A stretch of 7,304 nucleotides of DNA from an uncultured Gammaproteobacteria bacterium. Its GTDB lineage: Bacteria > Pseudomonadota > Gammaproteobacteria > GCA-002705445 > GCA-002716945. Below, piece after piece: positions 1 to 6,141 of the stretch. Below the pieces are notes generated by a model. That model was given only the letters and a program-made list of their open reading frames with translations. It had not been told where the DNA came from and searched no databases. The stretch spans positions 1 to 7,304 of the forward strand of contig CAJWIW010000046.1 of the NCBI GenBank assembly GCA_913041865.1, read 5' to 3'. Position numbers and translations under genes: made by a program. How positions within the stretch are numbered: position 1 is the first letter of the stretch; each line of letters starts with the position of its first letter.

Positions 1-1
1 T

Positions 2-673
2 GTGAGCATAAAAGACACGCGTGAGGCAAGTATCATTAAAGATTTAAATATTGATATAATAGATCTAAAAGAAATATCTGAGCCTCCTATGGGTTTTGTG
101 GGTATAAAAAAGATTCAAGATATTAAGAGGATTATCCCTAATATGACTATAAGTGTCACAATGGGTAATAGTAAAAATCCATATACTAAAAAAATAATTG
201 AAACAGCAAGCGAAGTAGTATCCTCAGGTATCAACTATATGAAAATTGGATTATTCTCAGAGAGTCAAATTATAAACCACGAAAGACTCTTAAAAGAAAT
301 AAATTTAAATGGATGTAAACCGATTTGTGTTATTTTAATTGATGATGTAACAGACATTGGCTATTTAGATCGTCTATGTGAAATTGGCTATAAAGGCGTA
401 ATGCTAGATACTATAAATAAAAAACAATCACGAGTTTTCGACCTGCTTTCAGAAAATGAATGTATGTCATTTGTGAAACAATCTAGAAAATTAGGTATGA
501 CTAGTGGACTTGCTGGATCTTTAACTATAGACGATTTATCAAAACTCACTAAAATAAATCCCGATTTCATAGGGTTTCGTGGACAACTTTGTGAAAAAAA
601 GTCTAATAGGCTTAATTTAGATAGGAACGCTGTTATTGAATTACTAAGCTTAACTCATCTATCTTCGCAATGA
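2..673 (+). CDS. mfnB: (5-formylfuran-3-yl)methyl phosphate synthase, MfnB/DUF556 family (5' end probably outside window)
   Basis: This cytoplasmic aldolase-like TIM-barrel enzyme condenses two glyceraldehyde-3-phosphate molecules into the phosphorylated furan precursor of methanofuran; methylotrophic bacteria use the related methylofuran. The visible part is 223 residues against about 235 for the archaeal enzyme. The segment DIIDLK (residues 18-23) carries the expected Schiff-base lysine (K23), and YMKIGLF (79-85) carries the second catalytic lysine (K81). MLDT (134-137), GLAGSL (169-174) and GFRGQLC (191-197) are further family blocks. A GTG at position 2 could start it, but family members normally have a few residues ahead of the 'SIKD' strand, so the true start is probably just left of the window. 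At the site where I recall a lysine in the archaeal enzyme, just before the LAGSL block, there is T167. The 3' end overlaps the convergent pabB by 15 bp. Family assignment is firm; activity is inferred. Confidence 0.87.
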   Translation: MSIKDTREASIIKDLNIDIIDLKEISEPPMGFVGIKKIQDIKRIIPNMTISVTMGNSKNPYTKKIIETASEVVSSGINYMKIGLFSESQIINHERLLKEINLNGCKPICVILIDDVTDIGYLDRLCEIGYKGVMLDTINKKQSRVFDLLSENECMSFVKQSRKLGMTSGLAGSLTIDDLSKLTKINPDFIGFRGQLCEKKSNRLNLDRNAVIELLSLTHLSSQ

Positions 674-2002
674 GTTCAATAAAGGTTTAATTTTATCAAT
701 AGTTTCAGCATACTCTGATTCTACTTCTGAATCAAAAGTTATACCTCCGCCTCCCCAAAAATATAAATCTGAGTCAACTGATAAGACTGTTCGTATGGCA
801 ATATTGAAATCACTTTTATAATTTGTACTAATATAACCAATAGCACCACAATATATACTCCTATTATTCATTTCTAATTCATTGATGATTTGCATTGCTC
901 TTATCTTAGGTGCGCCTGTGATTGATCCACCAGGAAAACAGTCACGTAAAAGTTTAAAAATATCATCCTCTTTAGAGAGTTTACCTTTTACAGTACTCAC
1001 CAAATGATGCACGTTTGCAAAAGTCTCTATTTTAAATAGATCGCTAACCTCCACAGATCCAAAATCACAGTTTTTACCAAAATCGTTTCTTAACAAATCG
1101 ACTATCATTAGGTTTTCTGCCTGTTCTTTGTCAGAATCTCTCAATTCATTAATCATTTTAGAATTCTCTTTTTCATCTAGTGAAACTGGTCTTGTGCCCT
1201 TGATTGGCTTTGTTTCAACCACTTTACCATTTTGATTGATGAATCTCTCAGGAGAAAAGCACAATATTTTAGCAAAGGGATAGTTTAAGTATGCTGAATA
1301 AGGTGCTCCATAAGACTCAGATAGTTTCTTATAAATACCCCAACAACTTCCACTATACTTAAGCGAGAATCTCTGTGAGAAATTTATCTGATAACAATCT
1401 CCCTCTACAATATACGATTTTATTTTATTAAATTTTTCAACATATTTCTCATAAGATAGATTAGATTTGTAATTAGAATTTATTTCAAAATGGTATGTTC
1501 TAGTTTCCTTCTCAAAAGACTTTAGCTGGTTTTTAATCTTATTTACTATTTCAGTGTTGTTCTTATAGATTAGTATTGTTTCTTTGGCATCATGATTTAT
1601 AATTATTGCCCAGTCATAAATACCAAAAGCAATATAAGGTATGTCAAAGTCATCTTTCTTTTGATCGATACGCTCATATAAGTTGCCTTGATCATAAGAT
1701 AAAAAACCAATTGCACCACCAGTAAAAGGTAGGCTATCATCTTTATTAAAACTATCTTTCATATACTCTTGCAATAAACTTATTGGATCTGATTTTATAT
1801 GTTTTTTAGATGTGATATCCTCTACAACAGATTCCTCTCCTCTGCCAGATATTTTAATGGTTGGATCTGATGTCATAATATCAAAGCTTTGCATTGTAAA
1901 TTTATTTTGATTACTATCGAGCAAAACTGACCAGTCTCTATCCTCTATTAACGAAAAGATTTCTCTTGGATTCTTATAGTATTTGAATTTATCTCTGTTC
2001 AA
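659..2002 (-). CDS. pabB: Aminodeoxychorismate synthase component I (PabB)
   Basis: With a glutamine amidotransferase partner (PabA, not in this window), PabB converts chorismate to 4-amino-4-deoxychorismate, the precursor of p-aminobenzoate for folate and for H4MPT. In the 447-residue numbering, the N-terminal half is the diverged anthranilate-synthase-I-type domain and the C-terminal half binds chorismate. The C-terminal blocks are GDCYQINFSQR (about 201-211), PIKGTRP (266-272), DLLRND (302-307), HHLVSTV (332-338) and FPGGSITGAPK (356-366). PIKGT has the lysine (K268) typical of PabB where TrpE normally has alanine, so this is not TrpE. The open frame extends to 2050 (TTG), but I place the start at the TTG at 2002-2000 because AGGAG lies 7 nt upstream. 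The length then fits the roughly 450-residue family. It overlaps the upstream gene by 14 bp and is probably translationally coupled to it. PabC is also absent. Confidence 0.93.
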   Translation of the reverse strand: MNRDKFKYYKNPREIFSLIEDRDWSVLLDSNQNKFTMQSFDIMTSDPTIKISGRGEESVVEDITSKKHIKSDPISLLQEYMKDSFNKDDSLPFTGGAIGFLSYDQGNLYERIDQKKDDFDIPYIAFGIYDWAIIINHDAKETILIYKNNTEIVNKIKNQLKSFEKETRTYHFEINSNYKSNLSYEKYVEKFNKIKSYIVEGDCYQINFSQRFSLKYSGSCWGIYKKLSESYGAPYSAYLNYPFAKILCFSPERFINQNGKVVETKPIKGTRPVSLDEKENSKMINELRDSDKEQAENLMIVDLLRNDFGKNCDFGSVEVSDLFKIETFANVHHLVSTVKGKLSKEDDIFKLLRDCFPGGSITGAPKIRAMQIINELEMNNRSIYCGAIGYISTNYKSDFNIAIRTVLSVDSDLYFWGGGGITFDSEVESEYAETIDKIKPLLNSLRR

Positions 2003-3035
2003 GAATTCTCTCCTCTTTGAGCATAGTTGCCAGGAAATATGCTGGTGCAATATGATATGGACTTATTTTTGTACTCAACATTCTTTCTCCCATGATAGTT
2101 GATAGGTCAAGATATTCTCTATGATTTTTTACACAAAGATCTTTAATAATTTCTTCTCCAATTCCTAATCCTACAATTTTAACATTTTTATTAGATAAAA
2201 AATCTTTTTTGATATGATGGTCAATTACCTTATTTATAATGCTTATATGTAGTTCTGATATTTTTCTGGCTGCAGAAATTAGGAAGTTCTGATGTATTCT
2301 CTTATAGTCAAAACCAAAATTTCTTGCAAACCTGACCATACATGACTTTATATCTTTGTCTTTGCCATCACATGTTGAACAGTAATAAAAATCCTTAGGT
2401 AATTTTCTAATTATTCTATAAACATCCGCTAGAGATGAAAAGTTTTCAGGTATCATTTGTATATTTTTTTTATCGATCTGCAGAGATTGTCCGAAGATAT
2501 AGGGTGGAGTTCTCAAACAACCAACATACAATAGTTCTCGAGAACTTAGACCAGAAAAATCATCTAACCTTTTATTAATAACCTTAGAATTTTTTATTAG
2601 TATAAAATCTGTAGTTGTTGAGCCTAAATCTATGACGATTGCATCTTTTAATTTTTTACTCATGAACTTGGCAATTACATGCCAATTTACTGATGCTATA
2701 TCATGTAATTTTTTGTTTTCTTTAATATTGATGATTCCACTATTCTGTGTATAAACATATGTATTTACAAATTTATTAAAATAATTAAGGATTTTTTTTA
2801 CACCTTGTTCTCTATTATCGAAAATATCACACATCTCTCCCGACATAGTTATTAGATTATAAACAACACCTTGCTGGGTATATTTTTTAATAATTCGATC
2901 AATGATATTTCCAGCCTCTTTAGTCTTCCATAATTCACATAGATCTACTGAACATACAATTTTTTGGCCACTGAGTACACATGATTTAAGATGAGCACCG
3001 CCAATATCCCAGCCTATGTATATTTCTTTTGTCAT
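1989..3035 (-). CDS. H4MPT-linked C1 transfer pathway protein, MfnF/COG1548 hydantoinase-like ASKHA family
   Basis: This 348-residue soluble protein belongs to the family often annotated as hydantoinase/oxoprolinase-like or 'H4MPT-linked C1 transfer pathway protein'. The characterised archaeal relative, MfnF, joins the furan diphosphate to gamma-glutamyltyramine to form the methanofuran core. Visible signatures are the N-terminal GWDIGGAHLK (residues 8-17), MSGEMCD (64-70), the NW pair (117-118), the phosphate-loop-like DLGSTTTDFI (136-145), YVGCLRTP (170-177) and a glycine-rich VGLGIGEE (288-295). The first and fourth are the typical ASKHA nucleotide- or phosphate-binding loops. The ATG at 3035 overlaps the stop of the upstream ATP-grasp gene as ATGA, and the 3' end overlaps pabB by 14 bp, so the three form one operon. 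The cofactor context supports a role in methylofuran synthesis. The exact bacterial substrate, a tyramine or tyrosine adduct, is inferred. Confidence 0.85.
   Translation of the reverse strand: MTKEIYIGWDIGGAHLKSCVLSGQKIVCSVDLCELWKTKEAGNIIDRIIKKYTQQGVVYNLITMSGEMCDIFDNREQGVKKILNYFNKFVNTYVYTQNSGIINIKENKKLHDIASVNWHVIAKFMSKKLKDAIVIDLGSTTTDFILIKNSKVINKRLDDFSGLSSRELLYVGCLRTPPYIFGQSLQIDKKNIQMIPENFSSLADVYRIIRKLPKDFYYCSTCDGKDKDIKSCMVRFARNFGFDYKRIHQNFLISAARKISELHISIINKVIDHHIKKDFLSNKNVKIVGLGIGEEIIKDLCVKNHREYLDLSTIMGERMLSTKISPYHIAPAYFLATMLKEERILEQR
2010..2014 (-). promoter_or_regulatory. Ribosome binding site deciding the pabB start
   Basis: AGGAG on the minus strand lies 7 nt before the TTG at 2002-2000 and sits inside the 3' coding end of the upstream MfnF-like gene. 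It favours that TTG over the TTG at 2050, which would force a 62-bp gene overlap. Confidence 0.6.
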
Positions 3036-3973
3036 GATAAATAAATTCTCTGTGATCTAGGATTTATATTTGATAATTTCATAAATTTTTTTGGTTGAGA
3101 CAAATTAATACCTAGAGTACTACTGATACCAGTGAAAGATGTAGTAAGTCTAGGATTAACCTCTACAACTAGTATTTTGTCACGAGTCATTATTAAATCA
3201 ACTCCCACATATGCATAAAGACCTGGTAAAGATTTATAAATATTTCGAAGTATACTGTAAAGTTCGAGATAATGACTATTCTTGACATTAACCTTCAGAC
3301 TTCTCAGTTTAATTTTGTTATTATCTAATACTATATCTTGTTCATTAAGTGTGAGTATCTTAAATGATTTTTTCTCATAATAAACACATAAACTAAAATG
3401 ATTTCCTTTTATATAAGGTTGATAGATCATTTTTTTTCTTTTAATGGAATCTTTTTTAGATATTTTTTTTACATGTGAGCATCCAACTCCATATCTATCT
3501 TTCTCGATAATAGTATCATGAGGAATAGCATTGATTTGACTAGAAAGATAAGAGGGTATACAAGGTATGTTATGCTTAAGACAAAAAGATGAGAACACAT
3601 ACTTGTCAGATAGTACTTTTATGGTCTCTGGAGATGATATAAGTGTTTCTATGTTTTGCTCTGCGAGAAATTCACAATAAGAATATAATTCCATATTTTG
3701 CTCAGGGAGAATTGGTAAAATTAAATCAAAGGTTCTTAATAATTTAATATCATATAATTGCTCTGATGATTTTACCTCAATAGATTTACCAAGATTATCG
3801 AGTTTCAAACGACTATCTAAAAAATAATAAACTTGATATTCTTGAGACTTACAATACTCATTTACAACTGAATTCACAATGATCTTTGCTTCAGATAACA
3901 GTGAAGAGGAACATAACTCTTCATTAATAATCCCACCTCCTGTAAAATATTCATATATTAGAACTTTCTTCAT
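3032..3973 (-). CDS. ATP-grasp ligase, COG1821/MfnD-like (Orf17 type)
   Basis: This 313-residue ATP-grasp enzyme resembles archaeal MfnD, tyramine-L-glutamate ligase, which makes gamma-glutamyltyramine for methanofuran. Bacterial methylofuran has been reported to contain tyrosine in place of tyramine, so the acceptor here may be tyrosine (inference). The N-terminus reads EYFTGGGI (residues 8-15), a hallmark of this family. SDKYVFS (122-128) begins the ATP-grasp part. IIEKDRYGVGC (155-165) is the lysine and glycine-loop region, QPYIKG (185-190) is the adenine-contacting strand, YVGVDLI (255-261) follows, and VVEVNPRLTTSFTG (269-282) carries the magnesium-binding glutamate and asparagine. It appears to lead a three-gene operon with the MfnF-like gene and pabB. 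The ATG at 3973 fits the family N-terminus exactly and lies 3 bp from the ATG of the divergent HisA-like gene. I see no Shine-Dalgarno sequence ahead of it. Confidence 0.85.
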   Translation of the reverse strand: MKKVLIYEYFTGGGIINEELCSSSLLSEAKIIVNSVVNEYCKSQEYQVYYFLDSRLKLDNLGKSIEVKSSEQLYDIKLLRTFDLILPILPEQNMELYSYCEFLAEQNIETLISSPETIKVLSDKYVFSSFCLKHNIPCIPSYLSSQINAIPHDTIIEKDRYGVGCSHVKKISKKDSIKRKKMIYQPYIKGNHFSLCVYYEKKSFKILTLNEQDIVLDNNKIKLRSLKVNVKNSHYLELYSILRNIYKSLPGLYAYVGVDLIMTRDKILVVEVNPRLTTSFTGISSTLGINLSQPKKFMKLSNINPRSQRIYLS

Positions 3974-3976
3974 ATT

Positions 3977-4669
3977 ATGGATATTATCCCCGTATTAGAT
4001 ATTTATAAACAAAAGGTTGTCACTGCTGTAGAGGGAAATAGACACTCGTACAAACCTATAGTAAGTAGTCTATATAGTACCACAGATCCAAAACAAATAA
4101 TTTCAACTATCAAGAAAAGATATAAGCCTAGTATAATTTATATAGCTGACTTAGATGCTATAATTGATAATAAAGTTAATACTAAAATTATAAATGATAT
4201 TTTGATAGATTTCCCAGAGATAAAATTTTGGATTGATACAGGTCTGAATATATTGAAATTAAAAAAAAGATTCATGAATTATCACTCAGTTTTTTGTACA
4301 GAAAATTCAATAGGTTTTGACATCGATACTAATAATAAAAAAAAACATGTTTGCTCTTTCGATTATAAAAAAAGAATTCTGGGAAATGTTAATTTGCCAA
4401 GATTGCTGAAATATTTACCTAAAAAAATTATATTAATGGATTTGGAGCAAGTTGGATCATCAAAATATGCAAACTTTAAGATGCTTCGGAAATACATTAA
4501 GTACTCAAGTAAGTACGAACTTTATATAGCTGGAGGTATTAAAACTACCCTAGATTTAAACAGAGCAAAAAGTCTCGGAGCGAAGGGTGTATTAGTATCA
4601 TCAATTCTCAAAAAAGATTGCTTACCAAGACTTCTTATACAAAAAAGAAAAAACCAGCCTATAAATTAG
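3977..4669 (+). CDS. HisA/HisF-like TIM-barrel protein, COG1411 family
   Basis: This 230-residue protein is related to the histidine enzyme HisA (ProFAR isomerase) but belongs to the separate COG1411-type branch found in methanogens and H4MPT-using bacteria. No step is firmly assigned to it that I know of. Barrel blocks are IIPVLDI (residues 3-9), GNRHSYKPI (20-28, characteristic of this branch), YIADLDAI (55-62), IDTG (86-89), ILMDLEQVGS (152-161), and the phosphate-binding strands IAGGIK (184-189) and GVLVSSIL (204-211). HisA-like phosphate sites suggest a phosphosugar-type substrate (inference). The C-terminal tail is short and lysine-rich because its DNA doubles as the fae terminator. The ATG fits the family N-terminus, yet there is no Shine-Dalgarno upstream and the start codon of the divergent ATP-grasp gene is 3 bp away. 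Surrounding genes are all C1-cofactor genes, and no his genes are present. Confidence 0.82.
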   Translation: MDIIPVLDIYKQKVVTAVEGNRHSYKPIVSSLYSTTDPKQIISTIKKRYKPSIIYIADLDAIIDNKVNTKIINDILIDFPEIKFWIDTGLNILKLKKRFMNYHSVFCTENSIGFDIDTNNKKKHVCSFDYKKRILGNVNLPRLLKYLPKKIILMDLEQVGSSKYANFKMLRKYIKYSSKYELYIAGGIKTTLDLNRAKSLGAKGVLVSSILKKDCLPRLLIQKRKNQPIN

Positions 4670-4677
4670 GCTGGTTT
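4641..4677 (-). terminator. Intrinsic terminator of fae (minus strand), inside the HisA-like gene's 3' end
   Basis: A perfect 10-bp stem pairs AAACCAGCCT at 4651-4660 with its reverse complement at 4668-4677 around a 7-nt loop (4661-4667). Read on the minus strand, it is followed at once by a T-rich run (4650-4641, TTTCTTTTTT). The structure starts 19 bp past the fae stop. On the plus strand no U tract follows, so it should terminate mainly the fae transcript. It overlaps the last codons and stop codon of the HisA-like gene. Confidence 0.88.
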
Positions 4678-4696
4678 AATCAAAAGGTCATTTTTA

Positions 4697-5218
4697 TTAA
4701 GCTTGACCAGAGAATGGATGTTGCTTAGCATCTGCATTTGCAACTACCTCATCCGCTGTAGGTGAGCCTTTTACTGCTCTAGCTATTGCTTCTTTAACAG
4801 CTTGATAGTTATATTCATAAATACGTTTATCGTCATCAGCTTCCCAATGAATGAAAACACCAACGCAAATAAAACAATCGTTTGCTTCAGCTGCTGGAAT
4901 TGTTCCATCTTTAACACTATCTGCTACTGCCATGGAAACAGCTGCTTGTGCAGGACCAAACATTTGTACTGCTTGTTTAGCACCTTTAATTGTGACTTTA
5001 TTGAACATTACAGTTGCAGGCTTAACCATTAAATTTGGTTGAGATACTGCAAGAAGTGATGTAAAACCATCTTTGTTATTACACAGTGTGTTGCAAAATG
5101 CATCTTCAGCTGCTGAACCACGAGGACCCATGATTAAGTCTATGTGTGCGATCTCATTATCACCGCCCTCTGTAACGACAAGGCTTTCACCTGTAAGTAC
5201 TTTATCGATTACTGCCAT
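4697..5218 (-). CDS. fae: Formaldehyde-activating enzyme (5,6,7,8-tetrahydromethanopterin hydro-lyase)
   Basis: Fae catalyses condensation of formaldehyde with (dephospho-)H4MPT to methylene-H4MPT, the entry and detoxification step of the H4MPT pathway in the cytoplasm. The 173-residue length is normal. Key blocks are NEIAHIDL (residues 21-28), with the conserved catalytic histidine at 25, then GPRG (31-34), GFTSLLAV (51-58), QPNL (60-63), MFNKVTI (71-77), QMFGPAQ (85-91) and GVFIHWEADD (120-129). It is a single-domain Fae, not a Fae-Hps fusion. The start is certain: AGGAG lies 6 nt upstream of the ATG. The gene is visibly richer in G+C than its neighbours, with Ala, Gly and Val codons in quantity, as expected of an abundant protein. 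It is last in the mch-side run and has its own terminator, while a 41-bp gap separates it from the gene before it. Confidence 0.98.
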   Translation of the reverse strand: MAVIDKVLTGESLVVTEGGDNEIAHIDLIMGPRGSAAEDAFCNTLCNNKDGFTSLLAVSQPNLMVKPATVMFNKVTIKGAKQAVQMFGPAQAAVSMAVADSVKDGTIPAAEANDCFICVGVFIHWEADDDKRIYEYNYQAVKEAIARAVKGSPTADEVVANADAKQHPFSGQA

Positions 5219-5259
5219 TATTATCTCCTGTTTTTTTGTTAGTGGGTATACGTATGGAT
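5219..5259 (-). promoter_or_regulatory. fae: fae leader: strong ribosome binding site preceded by an A-run and a small palindrome
   Basis: This gap is the longest in the window. On the minus strand it holds an 8-bp palindrome (ATACGTAT, 5248-5255), an unbroken run of seven A (5237-5231), then AGGAG (5229-5225) 6 nt before the fae ATG. The ribosome site is the clearest in the window and fits high Fae output. I find no convincing -35/-10 pair here, so a separate fae promoter remains possible but unseen. Confidence 0.6.
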
Positions 5260-6132
5260 CTAGTTTTCAGAGCGTAATAATCTCTCGATCATGACGCTTG
5301 AAAGTAATAAATCTGCGGTAGTCCCCGGATTAATTCCTTTATTCTTATATTCGTAGTCCAATTGGCATATCCTCGATATTGCTCTTTTGCGACTACGTTC
5401 CGTATTTATTATTTTAATCAAATCCCGTGCTTCATTACTAGTCTTTTTTGCTATTTTTTCGTCAAATTTCCGAGAAATATGTGTATCAGGAATTTCACAT
5501 AATATCTCCAAAAATACTAATGATAGGAGAAAATCAGTATTTTCAATGTTTTTCTTATGCTCTAGTATCCGCGGAACAACAAAATCCAAAATATCACTAT
5601 ATCCAGTTGAATATTGATATGACAATCGATCATAGCTAGCAGATTTATCCATGATTGTCTTTAGGGTCACTTTGGGCAAAGAGCGTGTATTCATCTCCTC
5701 TCTCTCTCCCAAGCCACCAGGGTTGACAAGGTTAATTGTTTTGCAGAGTAAATTAGTATCAGATATTTTTGATGATTTAATTACATCTTTCAGAGCACTT
5801 CTGAAGCTATTTTTTGTTGAATTCAATAAACTATGAACAATCGGTGCAATCAGAATGATTATGCCCAGATTAGTATTAACATTTGTATTTTTTCTCGAGT
5901 CCGCTATAGAGTAGTAAATTCTCTCACCTAGAGATAGGTCTTTTTTAAAGAGCGAATCACAACTATCATGTGCGCTTCTAAGAAAATCATAGGCTGTAGT
6001 ATCTGAGTGTGGATAATCTATATTTACATTCCCAGGTTTCGTTACCTCCACATCTTTAGAGCATGCATATAAATAACAATTTTTTAGTTTGTCTAAATTG
6101 CGGTAAGAGGATTGTATTTGATAGTCCCTCAT
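5260..6132 (-). CDS. CitG/MdcB-like protein, triphosphoribosyl-dephospho-CoA synthase family (COG1767, Orf7 type)
   Basis: This 290-residue protein belongs to the family of CitG and MdcB, which make 2'-(5''-triphosphoribosyl)-3'-dephospho-CoA from ATP and dephospho-CoA for citrate lyase and malonate decarboxylase. Family motifs are KPGNV (residues 33-37), the nucleotide-binding NTNLGIIIL (86-94), NPGGLGE (137-143), DTHISRK (216-222) and INPGTTADLL (267-276). No lyase or decarboxylase gene is nearby. Members of this family recur between the Orf5-type ligase and fae in methylotrophs, where a role in making H4MPT or methylofuran is suspected. A ribosyl-transfer or nucleotide-transfer step is only an inference. 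The ATG at 6132 lies 9 bp after the upstream gene's stop, with no clear Shine-Dalgarno, so it probably depends on transcription and perhaps ribosome travel from upstream. Confidence 0.83.
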   Translation of the reverse strand: MRDYQIQSSYRNLDKLKNCYLYACSKDVEVTKPGNVNIDYPHSDTTAYDFLRSAHDSCDSLFKKDLSLGERIYYSIADSRKNTNVNTNLGIIILIAPIVHSLLNSTKNSFRSALKDVIKSSKISDTNLLCKTINLVNPGGLGEREEMNTRSLPKVTLKTIMDKSASYDRLSYQYSTGYSDILDFVVPRILEHKKNIENTDFLLSLVFLEILCEIPDTHISRKFDEKIAKKTSNEARDLIKIINTERSRKRAISRICQLDYEYKNKGINPGTTADLLLSSVMIERLLRSEN

Positions 6133-6141
6133 GATCTATAA

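Noticed and set aside
388..570. Minus-strand 60-codon frame opposite mfnB
   Set aside because: Lies wholly inside the conserved part of mfnB, with no recognisable domain; antisense shadow.
652..676. 7-bp inverted repeat (AACTCAT / ATGAGTT) around the overlapping stops of mfnB and pabB
   Set aside because: Only two G-C pairs, an 11-nt loop and no adjacent U tract on either strand; too weak to call a bidirectional terminator.
2003..2050. Extended N-terminus of PabB from the TTG at 2050
   Set aside because: Would overlap the upstream gene by 62 bp; a well-spaced AGGAG supports the later TTG at 2002 instead.
4802..5294. Plus-strand open frames opposite fae
   Set aside because: Antisense shadows of the G+C-richer fae gene; no family resemblance, and no ribosome site that I could see.
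5387..5836. Plus-strand open frames opposite the CitG/MdcB-like gene
   Set aside because: Short shadows of a well-supported gene, with low-complexity hydrophobic content and no recognisable domain.
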